Positions 9,901-17,774 of a stretch of 28,605 bases of DNA are shown here, piece by piece (the stretch's first letter is position 1; each line of letters starts with the position of its first letter). The notes under the pieces are model-generated. The model saw only the letters and a program-made list of their open reading frames with translations, was not told the DNA's origin and searched no databases. The translations under genes were made by a program, and so were the position numbers. Location of the stretch: IMG/VR virus record IMGVR_UViG_3300042197_002269, positions 1 through 28,605 of that record; one strand, given 5' to 3'. Source of the DNA: a virus.

Positions 9901-10264
9901 CACAACAAAAAAATCATCTTTTGTTGAAAGTATAATAAAAGATGTTAATGAGGATTTTACTACAACTTGTGAAAATATTGTAAATGAATTTTTGGACACA
10001 TATTGGATTGAAATTTTTACCGCAGAAAAAGATTATGAAAAAGAATTCATAGATAGTACAAGAAATGGGAATGATTATAAAATTTATTCTGACTATAATC
10101 CACAAGTTAACGGGGTTTCGGTGTCAACTAAAGAAAGAAAAATGTCATTTGCAACAACTGGAAATAGTGCTAATTATGAAACGGCTTATAATAACATTAA
10201 ATCTTCACAAAACTCAAACAGCGATGTGACCACATTTAATGGAAAAAAACAATATAATGGATAA
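3944..10264 (+). CDS. gp48: Giant baseplate tail-tube junction protein, gp48-like, with repeat array
   Basis: This is a 2106-residue protein, against 364 for T4 gp48. Residues 131-689 hold 11 repeats of about 51 residues built around '(I/V)N(R/K)(Y/F)xPxxGY...EYPN'. The gp48-like part follows: near residue 1117 'KYMFSIENLAWRN', then 'GGRIMWFPPYELKV' (about 1150), 'GRPEPIYTYENTKRSG' (about 1180) and 'IIVDHPS'. Near residue 1604 comes 'LVLRVGDFYHTKIVPTSLSFTYS', then 'MIVDVSLGYDMI'. These patterns are typical of proteins that cap the baseplate and start tube polymerisation. The last 400 residues are helical with no recognised domain. The stop overlaps the next start (TAATG), so the two are probably translationally coupled. 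The gp48 assignment rests on remembered motifs; gp54-type is the main alternative. The repeats are unlike anything I know in T4 gp48 and could be an elaboration exposed on the baseplate. Confidence 0.6.
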   Translation: MSNNKGNKNLLSLKGSEEFRKYLVTRNLNPYKVTNGYSPYAGERYFETILSDLSPKNTPDISDSLFENAEKATKTNTYGEIQKLDGGEIIGRNAGPVSMQQEGTGDVSNFSPQRQGNYTISNTNLQLVSQFFIDAASAVNRFTPNGGFADSYFSTDNILTNKANVGKEYPNYSVLNNNIISRANDEGTINKYLPDNGYGATYEFGVIAPEKTNGGNTQYPNSFNQENKIAKEFQTAAAAINRFIPTDGYGAEISLSLGVLTKKSGSATEYPNNFKLDPILIENTQKEIAVNRYTAVGGELNIYTNRVTILPKTTSGSDEYRNSDIFNSQTSLIAKKEAASINKFIPDGGYTYEVSLGLSVINRGEGIKGEYQNSNISDDTIIKNFQQEIAINRYQPIGGMFNIYTTSLNALTKLGSGAQEYPSISSLNNETAQVQQTQSAGANRYIPSEGYIAQAPINSILLPKNSSTSVTEYPNNIKLDPILVENTQKEIAVNRYTATDGNLNVYSNNVSILPKITNGSQEYVNSDLFNLTITQQSQDRAAAINKYIPNDGYNQEFTTFVNTTNDGGVKIEYPGNVNSPLPFSVENQDKAASVNRYIPDVGYNAQYTNNETILAKIESDTNQYPNNLKLNNENVIDAADKIGKNRYYPNAGISYAYVPDSKILEGNYPTKEYPNFIVPDQSLLGSNLVDISALLNGNVNQIVNPQDSYLQQLSTRFLAESFQQRIAREVEIQTIGRVNLQAFSDPFSLSLLVTGQQPLIYKNFRITVPDGIFDQASNLIQRFTGTYIPVSPIEGEYFTTYPERERTKIGGLIQKVLSVFTKPATPTNRSIKFLNNTGSGQRSVLFSNLGFNVYRPKYDSNTTQVGQAIDNFFDALGNPLGIGDNSIGNLYVPFDTEDIQNLSNPLGLDEIGKTFEGTELDSYKFGLKSTSYNDDRDPTGGMSWTQSSTVDLAGKFVGPNAEQGPQSPGYNGNVQDKFNASRTDKISFRDRTLLKRTQDIVNDTPASGAKRLTSVGNAINQVSKVFHDGYKEMTKGSRVRKYVTKNGAEVGQEYGRVFTKDIPYLTYNNLQSTIANESGLETNGNIRKFTNSILDSTYNLNIAPTFGQDSTNIKDGKVKKYMFSIENLAWRNTDEYNTLPDCEKGPNGGRIMWFPPYELKVGQETNSPTFNSTSFLGRPEPIYTYENTKRSGSISWKIIVDHPSVMDIVLKYELNRADGNTATQVVNSFFAGLKKYDIYELARKYNTVSLTSLENLYQSLLQSNQTSDEVKGAVLNASGPQSNLSETSNGLTDLSNNYVGYGFYFPKTYSSVVVNYDTIYDTYMSEENFYISQNGASIPPVQTFFETYLVESKTKIDDLRNKVGQILEGEKEMVEITIQKIKSVGQPDNEGIWITAIENFFGEYTLSNNKKIADYIGKTLTIKTDSGEQIITTPLSSSGGGQEINCGDTYNELLVDYTFYAAACRGYIIKTTTITPNENAPINTDANQESSPTPQANTGLKPQQLINIGSDTTGISKRIIRELLTETNYFEALKSDQSFVYDTIKTKFKFFNPAFHSMTPEGLNSRLVFLNQCVRPGKTIPTKQEDGTSVTTDSFNTNFGTPPILVLRVGDFYHTKIVPTSLSFTYSDIWDMNPEGVGFQPMIVDVSLGYDMIGGHGLAGPVERLQNALSFNYYANTEMYDERAVPTEDTTAIDNALLSSIRNNEPLPIINNAGSVQSDLGKTFGEIVDSTPFSGGVQTGVLQYKTFFNEFIDSTRAYFQETFNVYETTVNQYNRGIWGQLMFKRNFTNGNSLTLQTPVGLNLIGKPVDYQTAIQALAEDYVDNINQDRLYEAINNAKTADTITNSVKNKMVDNFTEYITSIASTNFNSLSTAVQDISDVQLKLTTSMEIMDYISFSGDAKVLNDGSTKFYYLTGQTENGQDSLESFKSDYSKIVEDLSGYTNVTKQLFISEIDDTSAGFYQLQGNIAFQYLDNLAYTLFSEIILDTTKKSSFVESIIKDVNEDFTTTCENIVNEFLDTYWIEIFTAEKDYEKEFIDSTRNGNDYKIYSDYNPQVNGVSVSTKERKMSFATTGNSANYETAYNNIKSSQNSNSDVTTFNGKKQYNG
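4334..6009 (+). repeat. Eleven-copy ~152-bp coding repeat array
   Basis: Eleven tandem units of 50-52 codons each encode an N(R/K)(Y/F)-Pro-x-x-Gly-Tyr/Gly turn, a strand-rich middle and an (E/Q)YPN-type end. Units 3-9 alternate between two flavours: A ('INxxIPxxGY', units 3, 5, 7, 9) and B ('EIAxNRYxxxGxxNxY', units 4, 6, 8). The repeats stay in frame throughout and are diverged at the DNA level, so this is a protein-level array, not a simple DNA satellite. Confidence 0.88.
4751..5530 (+). repeat. 609-bp higher-order duplication inside the repeat array
   Basis: The sequence at about 4751-4921 is closely matched at about 5360-5530, an offset of 609 bp or four repeat units. The first 80 or so bases are nearly identical (both contain a long shared run ending in AAAGAAATTGCGGTAAATAG), while the rest drifts. 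Units 3-4 thus correspond to units 7-8. This suggests the array grew by duplication of a four-unit block more recently than the single units arose. Confidence 0.75.
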
Positions 10265-10587
10265 TGGCAAATCAATATTATAATAGATACGAAAATTTAA
10301 TTATTAACGGAGTTCAAACCATAATTCCAGGTGTTCAAATACCTCCTAAAAGTACAGATAAAATTTATATTTATCGTTTTGGTATTTCAAGATTAGATAA
10401 AGTTTCACAAACTTATTATGGTAGTCCATATTTTGGTTGGTTGATTTTACAAGCAAATGGCGAGTATGGAGGTTCTGAAATTAACATACCTGACAACGCA
10501 ACTTTAAAAATACCATTTCCTTTATTGTCATCTCTTTTAGATTATAAGTCGGCTTTAAATACACATTTTTATTATTATGGCAGGTGA
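10264..10587 (+). CDS. gp53: Baseplate wedge protein, gp53-like
   Basis: This is a 107-residue protein with a LysM-like core: 'YRFGISRLDKVSQTYYGSPY', then 'GWLILQANGE' and 'INIPDNATLKIPFPLL'. The Y-G-S/D-P-x-x-x-W-x-I-x-x-A-N pattern is the hallmark of gp53-type wedge subunits, which help join wedges in the T4-like baseplate. T4 gp53 is longer (196 residues), so this is a minimal version. The start codon overlaps the stop of the preceding giant gene by one base, and its last 11 bases overlap the start of the next gene, so all three baseplate genes are tightly coupled. Confidence 0.78.
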   Translation: MANQYYNRYENLIINGVQTIIPGVQIPPKSTDKIYIYRFGISRLDKVSQTYYGSPYFGWLILQANGEYGGSEINIPDNATLKIPFPLLSSLLDYKSALNTHFYYYGR

Positions 10588-13500
10588 AAAAATTTACTCA
10601 AATCATTTTCAAAACATTACACTAATTGACCCAAATAAGATTGTAAATGCCAATGGGTTTCCCGAAGATAGAAATGTAAAACAAGAAGATTTGGTAATGT
10701 ATGCTAATTTGGAATGTAGTTTACAACCAAGAAGCCGACTTGTTGTTGGTGAAAATGGAGGACAAATAGAAAAAATTTCAGTTGCAAAAGTAAATTTTTT
10801 AAAACCAAATAATCAAGATTATCTTACCACAAATTGGACTGATTTTTTTACAGGAAGAAGCGGAAGTGAAACTTTAAATAGTGAATTATTGGGTATTACA
10901 AATATTACATATAGATGTAATAGTAGTTTTATGCCAACTGTAGATATAATATTAGAAGACATAAGAGGTAGGGCTTTATTTGAATCAGGTAATGATTCAG
11001 TATATTCTGTATTTTTTAATCTACCTTACCCAACTTTTTATTTAACACTAAAAGGGTATTATGGTAAAGCGGTTCAATACCAACTAATTTTACAAAAATT
11101 TCAAGCTTCATTTGACCAAACAAGTGGAAATTTCATTATCAATATGAATTTCTTGGGATACAAGTATAATGTTTTATCTGATATCGCACAGGCGTATTTA
11201 ATCGCCCTCCCTTCAATGTACATAAGAGAAAGTGTCAATAATTTGGCAATTGAAAGTGCGACACCTAGCGAAGGTTCGGTGGCTCAAATCAACGGAAGTG
11301 ACCAACAAACAAACGTTCAAACAATCTATGGGGGTTATGAAAAAATAAAAGAAGTTTATAAAATCTATAAAACTAAAGGACTAATTGCTCAAGATTTTCC
11401 TGAATTGACATTACAGGAGTTAATTAACCGATTAGAGAATTTTGAAAAAAGTGTTATGTCAAATTTTACATCAACATCAATTGAAGATTTGACAAACGCC
11501 AAAAACTTTAGAAAAATATTAAATGAATTCAAAAAGGTTATATTAACTCAAAAAAATCCAGATTCCGTTAAAATTAAAAATTTAAACACAAAAGAAACTT
11601 ACTATGTGTTAGGTACCGATGGTATTCCTTATGAAGTTTTTACATACAAACCAGATATTACTGACTACACTTCAGTGGTAACGGAGTTTAAAACAGAAAT
11701 TGAAAAGTATAATAATATATTATCTGAAGCTCCAACCTTTGGAGAAAAGGCCGCAAAAAATAACGACTATAAAATTTCAAGTACAATCAATTATAAAAAT
11801 ATAGTTGGAAATGTTTTAATTTCTGTAGGAGATATAGACCCGACAGAAACAGCAAAAAAAAGATACAAAAAACAAACACCAAACGAAATTGAAATTAATA
11901 ATATAAAACAAGAGTTAGTTGGGATAGCGAAAAAAATTGAGATTGCAGAACAATTACAAGACGCAACATCGGACCCACTACCCTTTTTCTTTAGATTTGA
12001 TGGACCTGGATTTTTTGTTGAGGCGGTAAATTCAGTTTTAAAAACTTTGGATGAAAAAGTACAAAATATTGAAGCAAAACTAACTGAAGATATTAACAAA
12101 TCACTTTTGTCACCTGACAGGGGAATTGGGTTTAATCCAACAATTAGAAATGTGATTGGTGTAATTATGGCATCTACCGATGCGTTTTTAAGAAAAATGG
12201 AGGAAGTACATACTCAAGCTTTTAGTAATAATACAAGTTTGATAAAGAAAAATTCCTGTTCAAATGATGTAAAACAAGATACAAATTCACCAGTTTTTCC
12301 TTGGCCTCAATTCGCGGTTCAAATATCAAATAGCTCGGGAATAACACAATATGATTTAAAATACCCTGGTGACCCAAAATATATAAGGCAAACAGGGGCT
12401 TATGATTATAGTGTATGGCCTGAGGTTGAGTTTGTTGAAGAATTTGTTACAGGATTAACAACAAGACAACAACCCCCAATTGAACCTTCGCCACAAGCTA
12501 ATATTGAAAACACAATAAAAAGAATTTTAATATCAGGATTTGATGTTCCGTCAAACACACCATACTCAAATTTACAAAGTCAAAGTTTTTTCTACGAAAT
12601 TTGGGAAAGGATGAAAGCAATTTCAATATATCAAGGGTTTGTTAGAAATGATGGGTTTGGCAATTTGTTAAATTTTATACAAGCGGCTGAGGCAACAAAT
12701 GTTGTTGTTGGACTTGGCGATGGTAGCTTAGACATTAATAACCCATTGAAAAATAACGCATTTACTGTACCTAATTATATTGATTATTTAATACAAATTT
12801 CAAATAACGGAGTGTCCCAATCTTGGCAAAATTACATAAGGGGTAATTTTTCTATTAATTATTTAAGGGATGAGATATTATACCCATCTGCAATTTTGAA
12901 AAATGAATTACCGGAAATATCACAAGAATTAATAACTGAAACAGAACCTTCAAAAGTTGAGGACTCAATAAACCAATACCTTAAAGATACCGACAAAAAT
13001 TTTCAAGAATTTACTGATACATACCCGTTTATATTACCTGAATGGAATTCTGAAAATTTGAACAACTCAAATAATAATTCTTCGGTTAATAAAGTACTAG
13101 ATGTTTCCAAATCCCTTTTTTACTCGGTAAAACAAAAGAAAATTTTAAATTATAAAAGTGAATTTGCTTTAGATAATTTAGGGGACACATCACTTAATAG
13201 ACCATTTACATACTTACCAACATCGTCGTCTAAAATAGATTATAATGTTGTTAAAAATAGCATGGACTTATTTTATGAGAATAGAACTTTACAAAACACA
13301 CTTGACTATACGGAAGGAAAAATAAATAAACAAGAAATAATTGGTGGATATGGGTTCACGTCTTCAATGCTTAACACACCATTTTTTATTAACGCAATTC
13401 AAGAAGGTGTAAATAATCAAAGAAATAATTCTTCATCCCCATATATTTCGGCGTCTTACTTGTTTTTGAATTCTTTACCATTGGCGGATTTAACTTTTCA

Positions 13501-16500
13501 ATACTTAAACACATCAAATTTTTCTTTAAACAATTACATAGGACCAACTTTAAGAAAATATGGAGCAATACATGCATTACCCAAAACTTGGATTGCGAGA
13601 ATAGGGGCGATATGGTATAGATATAAGAATTTTGTGGAGAGCGGAACTGATATACTATCTTCAGTTATGACAAATTTTAATGTTGCCCCAAATTATGACC
13701 CACTAACTAATAATTTATCAAAAAGTTATAAATTAGTTGGAGCTACAAAAAATTTTAATATAGAGTTCCAAAAAACACAAAACGAAGTAAATGACGGAGT
13801 AACACAAACGATTGAAAGTTATGTTTTGGGATTTTATCCAAAAGTATTGAATGATTTTTATTATTTTTTAAATGGTGAAAATTTATACAAAAATACGGCA
13901 ACAATTGAACAAGAAATTCAAGAAAAAATTGATTCAGGTGAAATAATAATATTTAACAATTCCGATTCATCATTAGTTAAAAGCGCGGGATATAACCCTG
14001 CGTCACCTGACAATATTCTTTTTATAAATAACATTAGTGTATTATTCAAAAGTAAAACAAAAAATAAGATTGACGGAGAGTTTTATTATTCGGCGCCTTC
14101 ATTTGGTTCAAGATATAATCAAGTAAACACAGCGTGTTTTACAAATGGAATATTAACAAGACCGATTGATGGCGATGTTTTTAATGGTTCTGTTAGATTT
14201 TTTTGGGGAGGAACCCATTTTGGGTATTTTCCAACCATAACAAATCTGTGTGAATATAATGAAATCCCAAAAACACATGTAGAGAAACAATGGTCAATAT
14301 TTTTATCTGAAACATTCCCATCAATAAATGAAAACACTAGTTATATTGACTACATTCTTGCAACATTCACAAAAGAAGAATTAGATTTGTTTGAAGGAGA
14401 ATTTTTAAATTTTGCAAAATCTAAAGATACTTGTGATGACGATTTTAATTTACAAAGTATTTTACAAAATAGTATGTCGGTAAATAAAGTTGATTTTAAC
14501 GACGCCGAAGAAAATAATCTACTACAAAAGTTTCAAGAAAAACAAAGAACTAACTTTACTTCGTTTTTAGATAAATCAATTAATTTAAATTACCTTTTTC
14601 AAAAGGGAAACCCTACAAATATAAATTATAAATCTTGGGTCGAAATGTCGTCTTCGCCAGGTAGTTTTTTGGTTGGCGCTTTTGCACCAGAACCATATTT
14701 CCCAAATTCATTACCAACTAAGGGAAATACGGTATTACTTGCCAACTCAGAAATTAACTATCCTGAGGCTTGGAAGGCATTAAAACTTAATGTTGGGTTT
14801 TTTGAATTTGAAGGATTTGTGTATTCTGATAATGGCAGTTTCATTACAGATTTTTTTGTTGAAATGGATGTTGCATTTACAAAGGAAAATATTGAAAAAT
14901 ACGCTAGTTTAATTAAAATATATGCAACACAAAAATATCTAAACTTACCAAATGGTAACTATTCGGATGACTTTAGAAGAAGTTTAAATCAATACCTAAC
15001 AAGATTAGAAAATTTACAACAACAAATTTTTACAGGGACAATCTTAAAAATACAAAAAAACATTTCTGAAATATCTGTAGTAACTCCTGAAGGGGAAGAA
15101 GATTCAAAAACAACAGGGGAATTAACAAAATTGGAATATTATGAATTATTCAAGGCAATAAATGATAAATGGGTTGCTGGAAACAATTACAATAGCGAGA
15201 CAATGTTTGAAGACATTTTGTTTTTTGATAGAGCAAACAGAGATATTGGAGACAAAGTTATTGTTGATATATTTGAAACAATAAAATATTTGAAAGCAAA
15301 CCCAAAGGCTAGCGCTTTTCAAATGGCGGCATCAATAATACAGACAAATAATTTTGTTATTTTCCCAATGCCTGCCTACATTAATTTTTATAATGTTCAA
15401 GAGGTTGGGCAACAACCTAGAGAAGACGACGAATATTCTTTTGCGGAAAAACTTTTTGGTGTTTTTAGTGAAGTAGATTATCAGGGTTCAAAACAAAAAT
15501 TGGTATGCCAATACACCGAAAAACCATCAGAACAATTAAATAACCCTAGCACATATAATGGATATAATGGAGATACTTGGAATTTTGGGGTTCCAGATAA
15601 TAATCCATTAATAGATAAACTAGATGAAAAATCAAATTACGCATTATCAAATAAAGTTGTTGGAATGAATGTAGATTTTGGATTACAAAATCAGGGAGTA
15701 TTTAAAACAATACAAGTATCACAAGATGTGGGTAAGGCAACGTCTGAATCATTAAGAATGGAGTATGAAACCGCAAACTTAACTAGAGGAACACAAGCTT
15801 TTACTCAAAGTGTTTCGTTATATAATATTTACAAATCAAGAAGTTATTCGGCAACAATAACCGCATTTGGAAATGCGATTATTCAACCTACAATGTATTT
15901 TAATTTACAAAATGTTCCATTATTTTCGGGACCATATTTGATAACAGATGTTGAACACGTAATAACAAATGGTGATTTTACAACAAAATTTACGGGAACA
16001 AGACAAAAATTATTTACCCCACCAATTGAAAATCCATTACTATCTGTAATAAAAAATAACTTTATTGATAAATTGGTTGATAGGCTTGTAACTAAAAGAG
16101 AAACTGATGCAAAATTAGACCAAAATACAATTGCTCAAAGAGATTCAATTATAAATTCAATTAATGATACAAATTTAGGACCAAGTGAAAACCCACAATG
16201 TAAACCAATTTCCGGTTATGGGTCATTTAAACTTAAAAACGCACCTAAAAAACTTACCGCAACAAACAAAGAAATACAAAATAAGATTTACGAGGAAATA
16301 AGAAAATTAAGTGGAAATACAAATATGACATTTATTGTTTATACATTGTTCTATTTAAAATCATATAAGCAAAATAAATTTGAATTTTATGAAAATAATG
16401 TTTCACAAGTTCCACTTGGAAATTCAATCCAATCAAAATGGGGAGGAAATTTATCCAACTTCTTTAAGGATGAATATATGTGTCTAACAGATGAAGAAAG

Positions 16501-16777
16501 TGAAGCATATGCTGTTTTTGAAACAATTGAAAAGTGTGTTGATTTTAATTATAACAAATATAAAGATGTATTTAAAAAAGAAGTAGATAATGTTACAAAC
16601 AAAGAACTATTTATTTCAGGATTTACAAAAACTTGGATTGAAAAAGTACCTTATGATAAAACAAATAGTACTGCTAATTTATATAATACATTTGTAACAA
16701 CAAATCCAGGTGATTTTGAAATTCTAAAAGAAAAAGTAGAAAAAGCTTGGTCGTCTGTTACAACTTATATTTCTTAA
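10577..16777 (+). CDS. Giant baseplate hub-like protein
   Basis: This is a 2066-residue protein. Residues 100-210 contain 'MPTVDIILEDIRGRALFE', 'FFNLPYPTFYLTLKGYYGK' and 'FLGYKYNVLSDI', a pattern I associate with baseplate proteins of marine T4-like phages. Around residues 1750-1820 is 'SVSLYNIYKSRSYSATITAFGNAIIQPTMYF' with 'FSGPYLITDVEHVI' and 'FTTKFTGTRQKLF', like the C-terminal part of phage hub proteins (gp27/gpD-like) that wrap the tip of the tube. The last 180 residues form a separate region with 'YVLFYLKSYK'-like and 'YAVFETIEKCVDFNYNKY' motifs; a peptidoglycan-cleaving domain is conceivable but I cannot see a catalytic signature. The middle 1300 residues match nothing I know. The start overlaps gp53 by 11 bases. 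Hub is the best call, with gp27 the closest T4 analogue; the exact T4 counterpart is uncertain. Confidence 0.5.
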   Translation: MAGEKIYSNHFQNITLIDPNKIVNANGFPEDRNVKQEDLVMYANLECSLQPRSRLVVGENGGQIEKISVAKVNFLKPNNQDYLTTNWTDFFTGRSGSETLNSELLGITNITYRCNSSFMPTVDIILEDIRGRALFESGNDSVYSVFFNLPYPTFYLTLKGYYGKAVQYQLILQKFQASFDQTSGNFIINMNFLGYKYNVLSDIAQAYLIALPSMYIRESVNNLAIESATPSEGSVAQINGSDQQTNVQTIYGGYEKIKEVYKIYKTKGLIAQDFPELTLQELINRLENFEKSVMSNFTSTSIEDLTNAKNFRKILNEFKKVILTQKNPDSVKIKNLNTKETYYVLGTDGIPYEVFTYKPDITDYTSVVTEFKTEIEKYNNILSEAPTFGEKAAKNNDYKISSTINYKNIVGNVLISVGDIDPTETAKKRYKKQTPNEIEINNIKQELVGIAKKIEIAEQLQDATSDPLPFFFRFDGPGFFVEAVNSVLKTLDEKVQNIEAKLTEDINKSLLSPDRGIGFNPTIRNVIGVIMASTDAFLRKMEEVHTQAFSNNTSLIKKNSCSNDVKQDTNSPVFPWPQFAVQISNSSGITQYDLKYPGDPKYIRQTGAYDYSVWPEVEFVEEFVTGLTTRQQPPIEPSPQANIENTIKRILISGFDVPSNTPYSNLQSQSFFYEIWERMKAISIYQGFVRNDGFGNLLNFIQAAEATNVVVGLGDGSLDINNPLKNNAFTVPNYIDYLIQISNNGVSQSWQNYIRGNFSINYLRDEILYPSAILKNELPEISQELITETEPSKVEDSINQYLKDTDKNFQEFTDTYPFILPEWNSENLNNSNNNSSVNKVLDVSKSLFYSVKQKKILNYKSEFALDNLGDTSLNRPFTYLPTSSSKIDYNVVKNSMDLFYENRTLQNTLDYTEGKINKQEIIGGYGFTSSMLNTPFFINAIQEGVNNQRNNSSSPYISASYLFLNSLPLADLTFQYLNTSNFSLNNYIGPTLRKYGAIHALPKTWIARIGAIWYRYKNFVESGTDILSSVMTNFNVAPNYDPLTNNLSKSYKLVGATKNFNIEFQKTQNEVNDGVTQTIESYVLGFYPKVLNDFYYFLNGENLYKNTATIEQEIQEKIDSGEIIIFNNSDSSLVKSAGYNPASPDNILFINNISVLFKSKTKNKIDGEFYYSAPSFGSRYNQVNTACFTNGILTRPIDGDVFNGSVRFFWGGTHFGYFPTITNLCEYNEIPKTHVEKQWSIFLSETFPSINENTSYIDYILATFTKEELDLFEGEFLNFAKSKDTCDDDFNLQSILQNSMSVNKVDFNDAEENNLLQKFQEKQRTNFTSFLDKSINLNYLFQKGNPTNINYKSWVEMSSSPGSFLVGAFAPEPYFPNSLPTKGNTVLLANSEINYPEAWKALKLNVGFFEFEGFVYSDNGSFITDFFVEMDVAFTKENIEKYASLIKIYATQKYLNLPNGNYSDDFRRSLNQYLTRLENLQQQIFTGTILKIQKNISEISVVTPEGEEDSKTTGELTKLEYYELFKAINDKWVAGNNYNSETMFEDILFFDRANRDIGDKVIVDIFETIKYLKANPKASAFQMAASIIQTNNFVIFPMPAYINFYNVQEVGQQPREDDEYSFAEKLFGVFSEVDYQGSKQKLVCQYTEKPSEQLNNPSTYNGYNGDTWNFGVPDNNPLIDKLDEKSNYALSNKVVGMNVDFGLQNQGVFKTIQVSQDVGKATSESLRMEYETANLTRGTQAFTQSVSLYNIYKSRSYSATITAFGNAIIQPTMYFNLQNVPLFSGPYLITDVEHVITNGDFTTKFTGTRQKLFTPPIENPLLSVIKNNFIDKLVDRLVTKRETDAKLDQNTIAQRDSIINSINDTNLGPSENPQCKPISGYGSFKLKNAPKKLTATNKEIQNKIYEEIRKLSGNTNMTFIVYTLFYLKSYKQNKFEFYENNVSQVPLGNSIQSKWGGNLSNFFKDEYMCLTDEESEAYAVFETIEKCVDFNYNKYKDVFKKEVDNVTNKELFISGFTKTWIEKVPYDKTNSTANLYNTFVTTNPGDFEILKEKVEKAWSSVTTYIS

Positions 16778-16796
16778 CTTTAATTAAAAAATCATA

Positions 16797-16807
16797 TATT
16801 TATATAT
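16797..16807 (+). promoter_or_regulatory. Late-type promoter box TATTTATATAT
   Basis: TATTTATATAT begins 22 bases before the start codon at 16819 in an otherwise A/T-only leader, matching the boxes at 1304, 19932 and 27364. It would drive the two small genes at 16819 and 17048. Being in pure AT sequence, it is weaker evidence than the others. Confidence 0.33.
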
Positions 16808-16818
16808 AAATTATTACC

Positions 16819-17046
16819 ATGAATAACGTAAAAGAAATTTTAGACAACTATCTTGGAAGAAAAACAAGAATAAGTGAAAGAGATGCCGGAAACGGATTTA
16901 AGGAAGTTTGCGATTTAGACACAGGAGATTGTTATACGATAAGAATGAAAGACGGACTTATTGAAAGAGTTGACAATACTTATATGTCAAACAAAAAAAT
17001 TAATGTAGAAACCAAAACAGGTATAAAACAATTATTAAACGGATAA
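16819..17046 (+). CDS. Small protein of unknown function (75 aa)
   Basis: I do not recognise this 75-residue protein. It has an N-terminal amphipathic helix ('VKEILDNYLGRKTRI'), a central 'DLDTGDCYTIRMKDGLIERVD' that reads as a beta hairpin, and a short basic tail. There is no signal peptide or membrane segment. It is separated by one base from the 218-residue gene at 17048, so the two are probably one operon with linked roles. They follow the baseplate genes and precede gp32, so they may be virion or assembly proteins, but nothing in the sequence proves this. ATG is chosen because it sits after the AT-rich leader and no longer in-frame start is available. Confidence 0.7.
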   Translation: MNNVKEILDNYLGRKTRISERDAGNGFKEVCDLDTGDCYTIRMKDGLIERVDNTYMSNKKINVETKTGIKQLLNG

Positions 17047-17047
17047 A

Positions 17048-17704
17048 ATGGATATTTCAAAAACTATTTTAGAGGAATTACAAAGATACAGAAGTATCAA
17101 TAATTATATTTCCGAACAAGCGGCAGAACCTCCAGTAGACGCTCCGCCAGCTGACCCATTGGCGGCAGGAACTCCTCCACCGGCACCTGATGCTGTGGGA
17201 GCCCCGCCCGCAACTCCTCCAGCGGCAGGAGCTGAACCAACACCTGTTGATGTTGCAACTGACCCTGATGTAGAAAAAGTTGGAGAAGAGGAAGGAGGTG
17301 ATAGTGAGGAACTTGAAATTACTGATTTGGTTAAATCACAAAAAAATATTGAAACAAAACAAGAGGAATATTTTAACAATCTATTTTCACAATTAACAAA
17401 TCTAGAACAAAAATTGTCAGACATGGATAATGTTATGACAAAACTTAATGACCTTGAAATGAAGATTGAAAAATATAGACCAAAGACAAATCAAGAAAAA
17501 TTGGAGTTAAGAAGTTTGGACTCAGGACCATTCAATCAGAAACTTACAGATTTTTTCACAGATAAGCAAGATGATATTCAAAAATCTGGAAAAAATGAAT
17601 ATGTTCTAACTACAGACGATGTTGAAGATTATTCGGTTGATGAAATCAAAAGAACCTTCAATAACTACGGAGACGAAGAAGAATTCAAACCTATCAAATA
17701 TTAA
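17048..17704 (+). CDS. Pro/Ala-rich coiled-coil protein of unknown function
   Basis: This 218-residue protein has three visible parts. Residues 1-24 form a short helix ('TILEELQRYRSINNYISEQ'). Residues 25-75 are an unstructured Pro/Ala/Gly-rich linker with repeated 'PPA' units, unusually GC-rich for this genome. After an acidic stretch (about 78-92), residues 95-145 form a heptad-like coiled coil ('LTNLEQKLSDMDNVMTKLNDLEMKIEKY'). The C-terminal part is acidic and ends in 'EEFKPIKY'. It looks like a structural tether or scaffold protein rather than an enzyme. It starts one base after the previous stop. No T4 counterpart is apparent to me. Confidence 0.65.
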   Translation: MDISKTILEELQRYRSINNYISEQAAEPPVDAPPADPLAAGTPPPAPDAVGAPPATPPAAGAEPTPVDVATDPDVEKVGEEEGGDSEELEITDLVKSQKNIETKQEEYFNNLFSQLTNLEQKLSDMDNVMTKLNDLEMKIEKYRPKTNQEKLELRSLDSGPFNQKLTDFFTDKQDDIQKSGKNEYVLTTDDVEDYSVDEIKRTFNNYGDEEEFKPIKY

Positions 17705-17716
17705 TTCAAACCTTAT

Positions 17717-17745
17717 TTGACTTTTACGGCTGACACATTTATAAT
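17717..17745 (+). promoter_or_regulatory. Consensus promoter for gp32 (TTGACT-N17-TATAAT)
   Basis: TTGACT at 17717-17722 and TATAAT at 17740-17745 are separated by exactly 17 bases, a near-perfect sigma-70 arrangement placing transcription start around 17752, some 23 bases before the gp32 ATG. The same bases also read as TTG, 20 bases, TATAATTG, one mismatch from the Bacteroidota TTG / TAnnTTTG layout. It differs clearly from the TATTTATATAG boxes and marks the switch from late to early/middle genes. Confidence 0.7.
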
Positions 17746-17774
17746 TGTATATTAACTATTAAATTTTATATATT

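Noticed and set aside
17104-17424. Reverse-strand Ser/Gly/Ala-rich ORF opposite the Pro/Ala-rich gene
   Set aside because: Its composition is just the complement of the GCC/CCT/GGA-rich linker; there is no independent evidence for expression.
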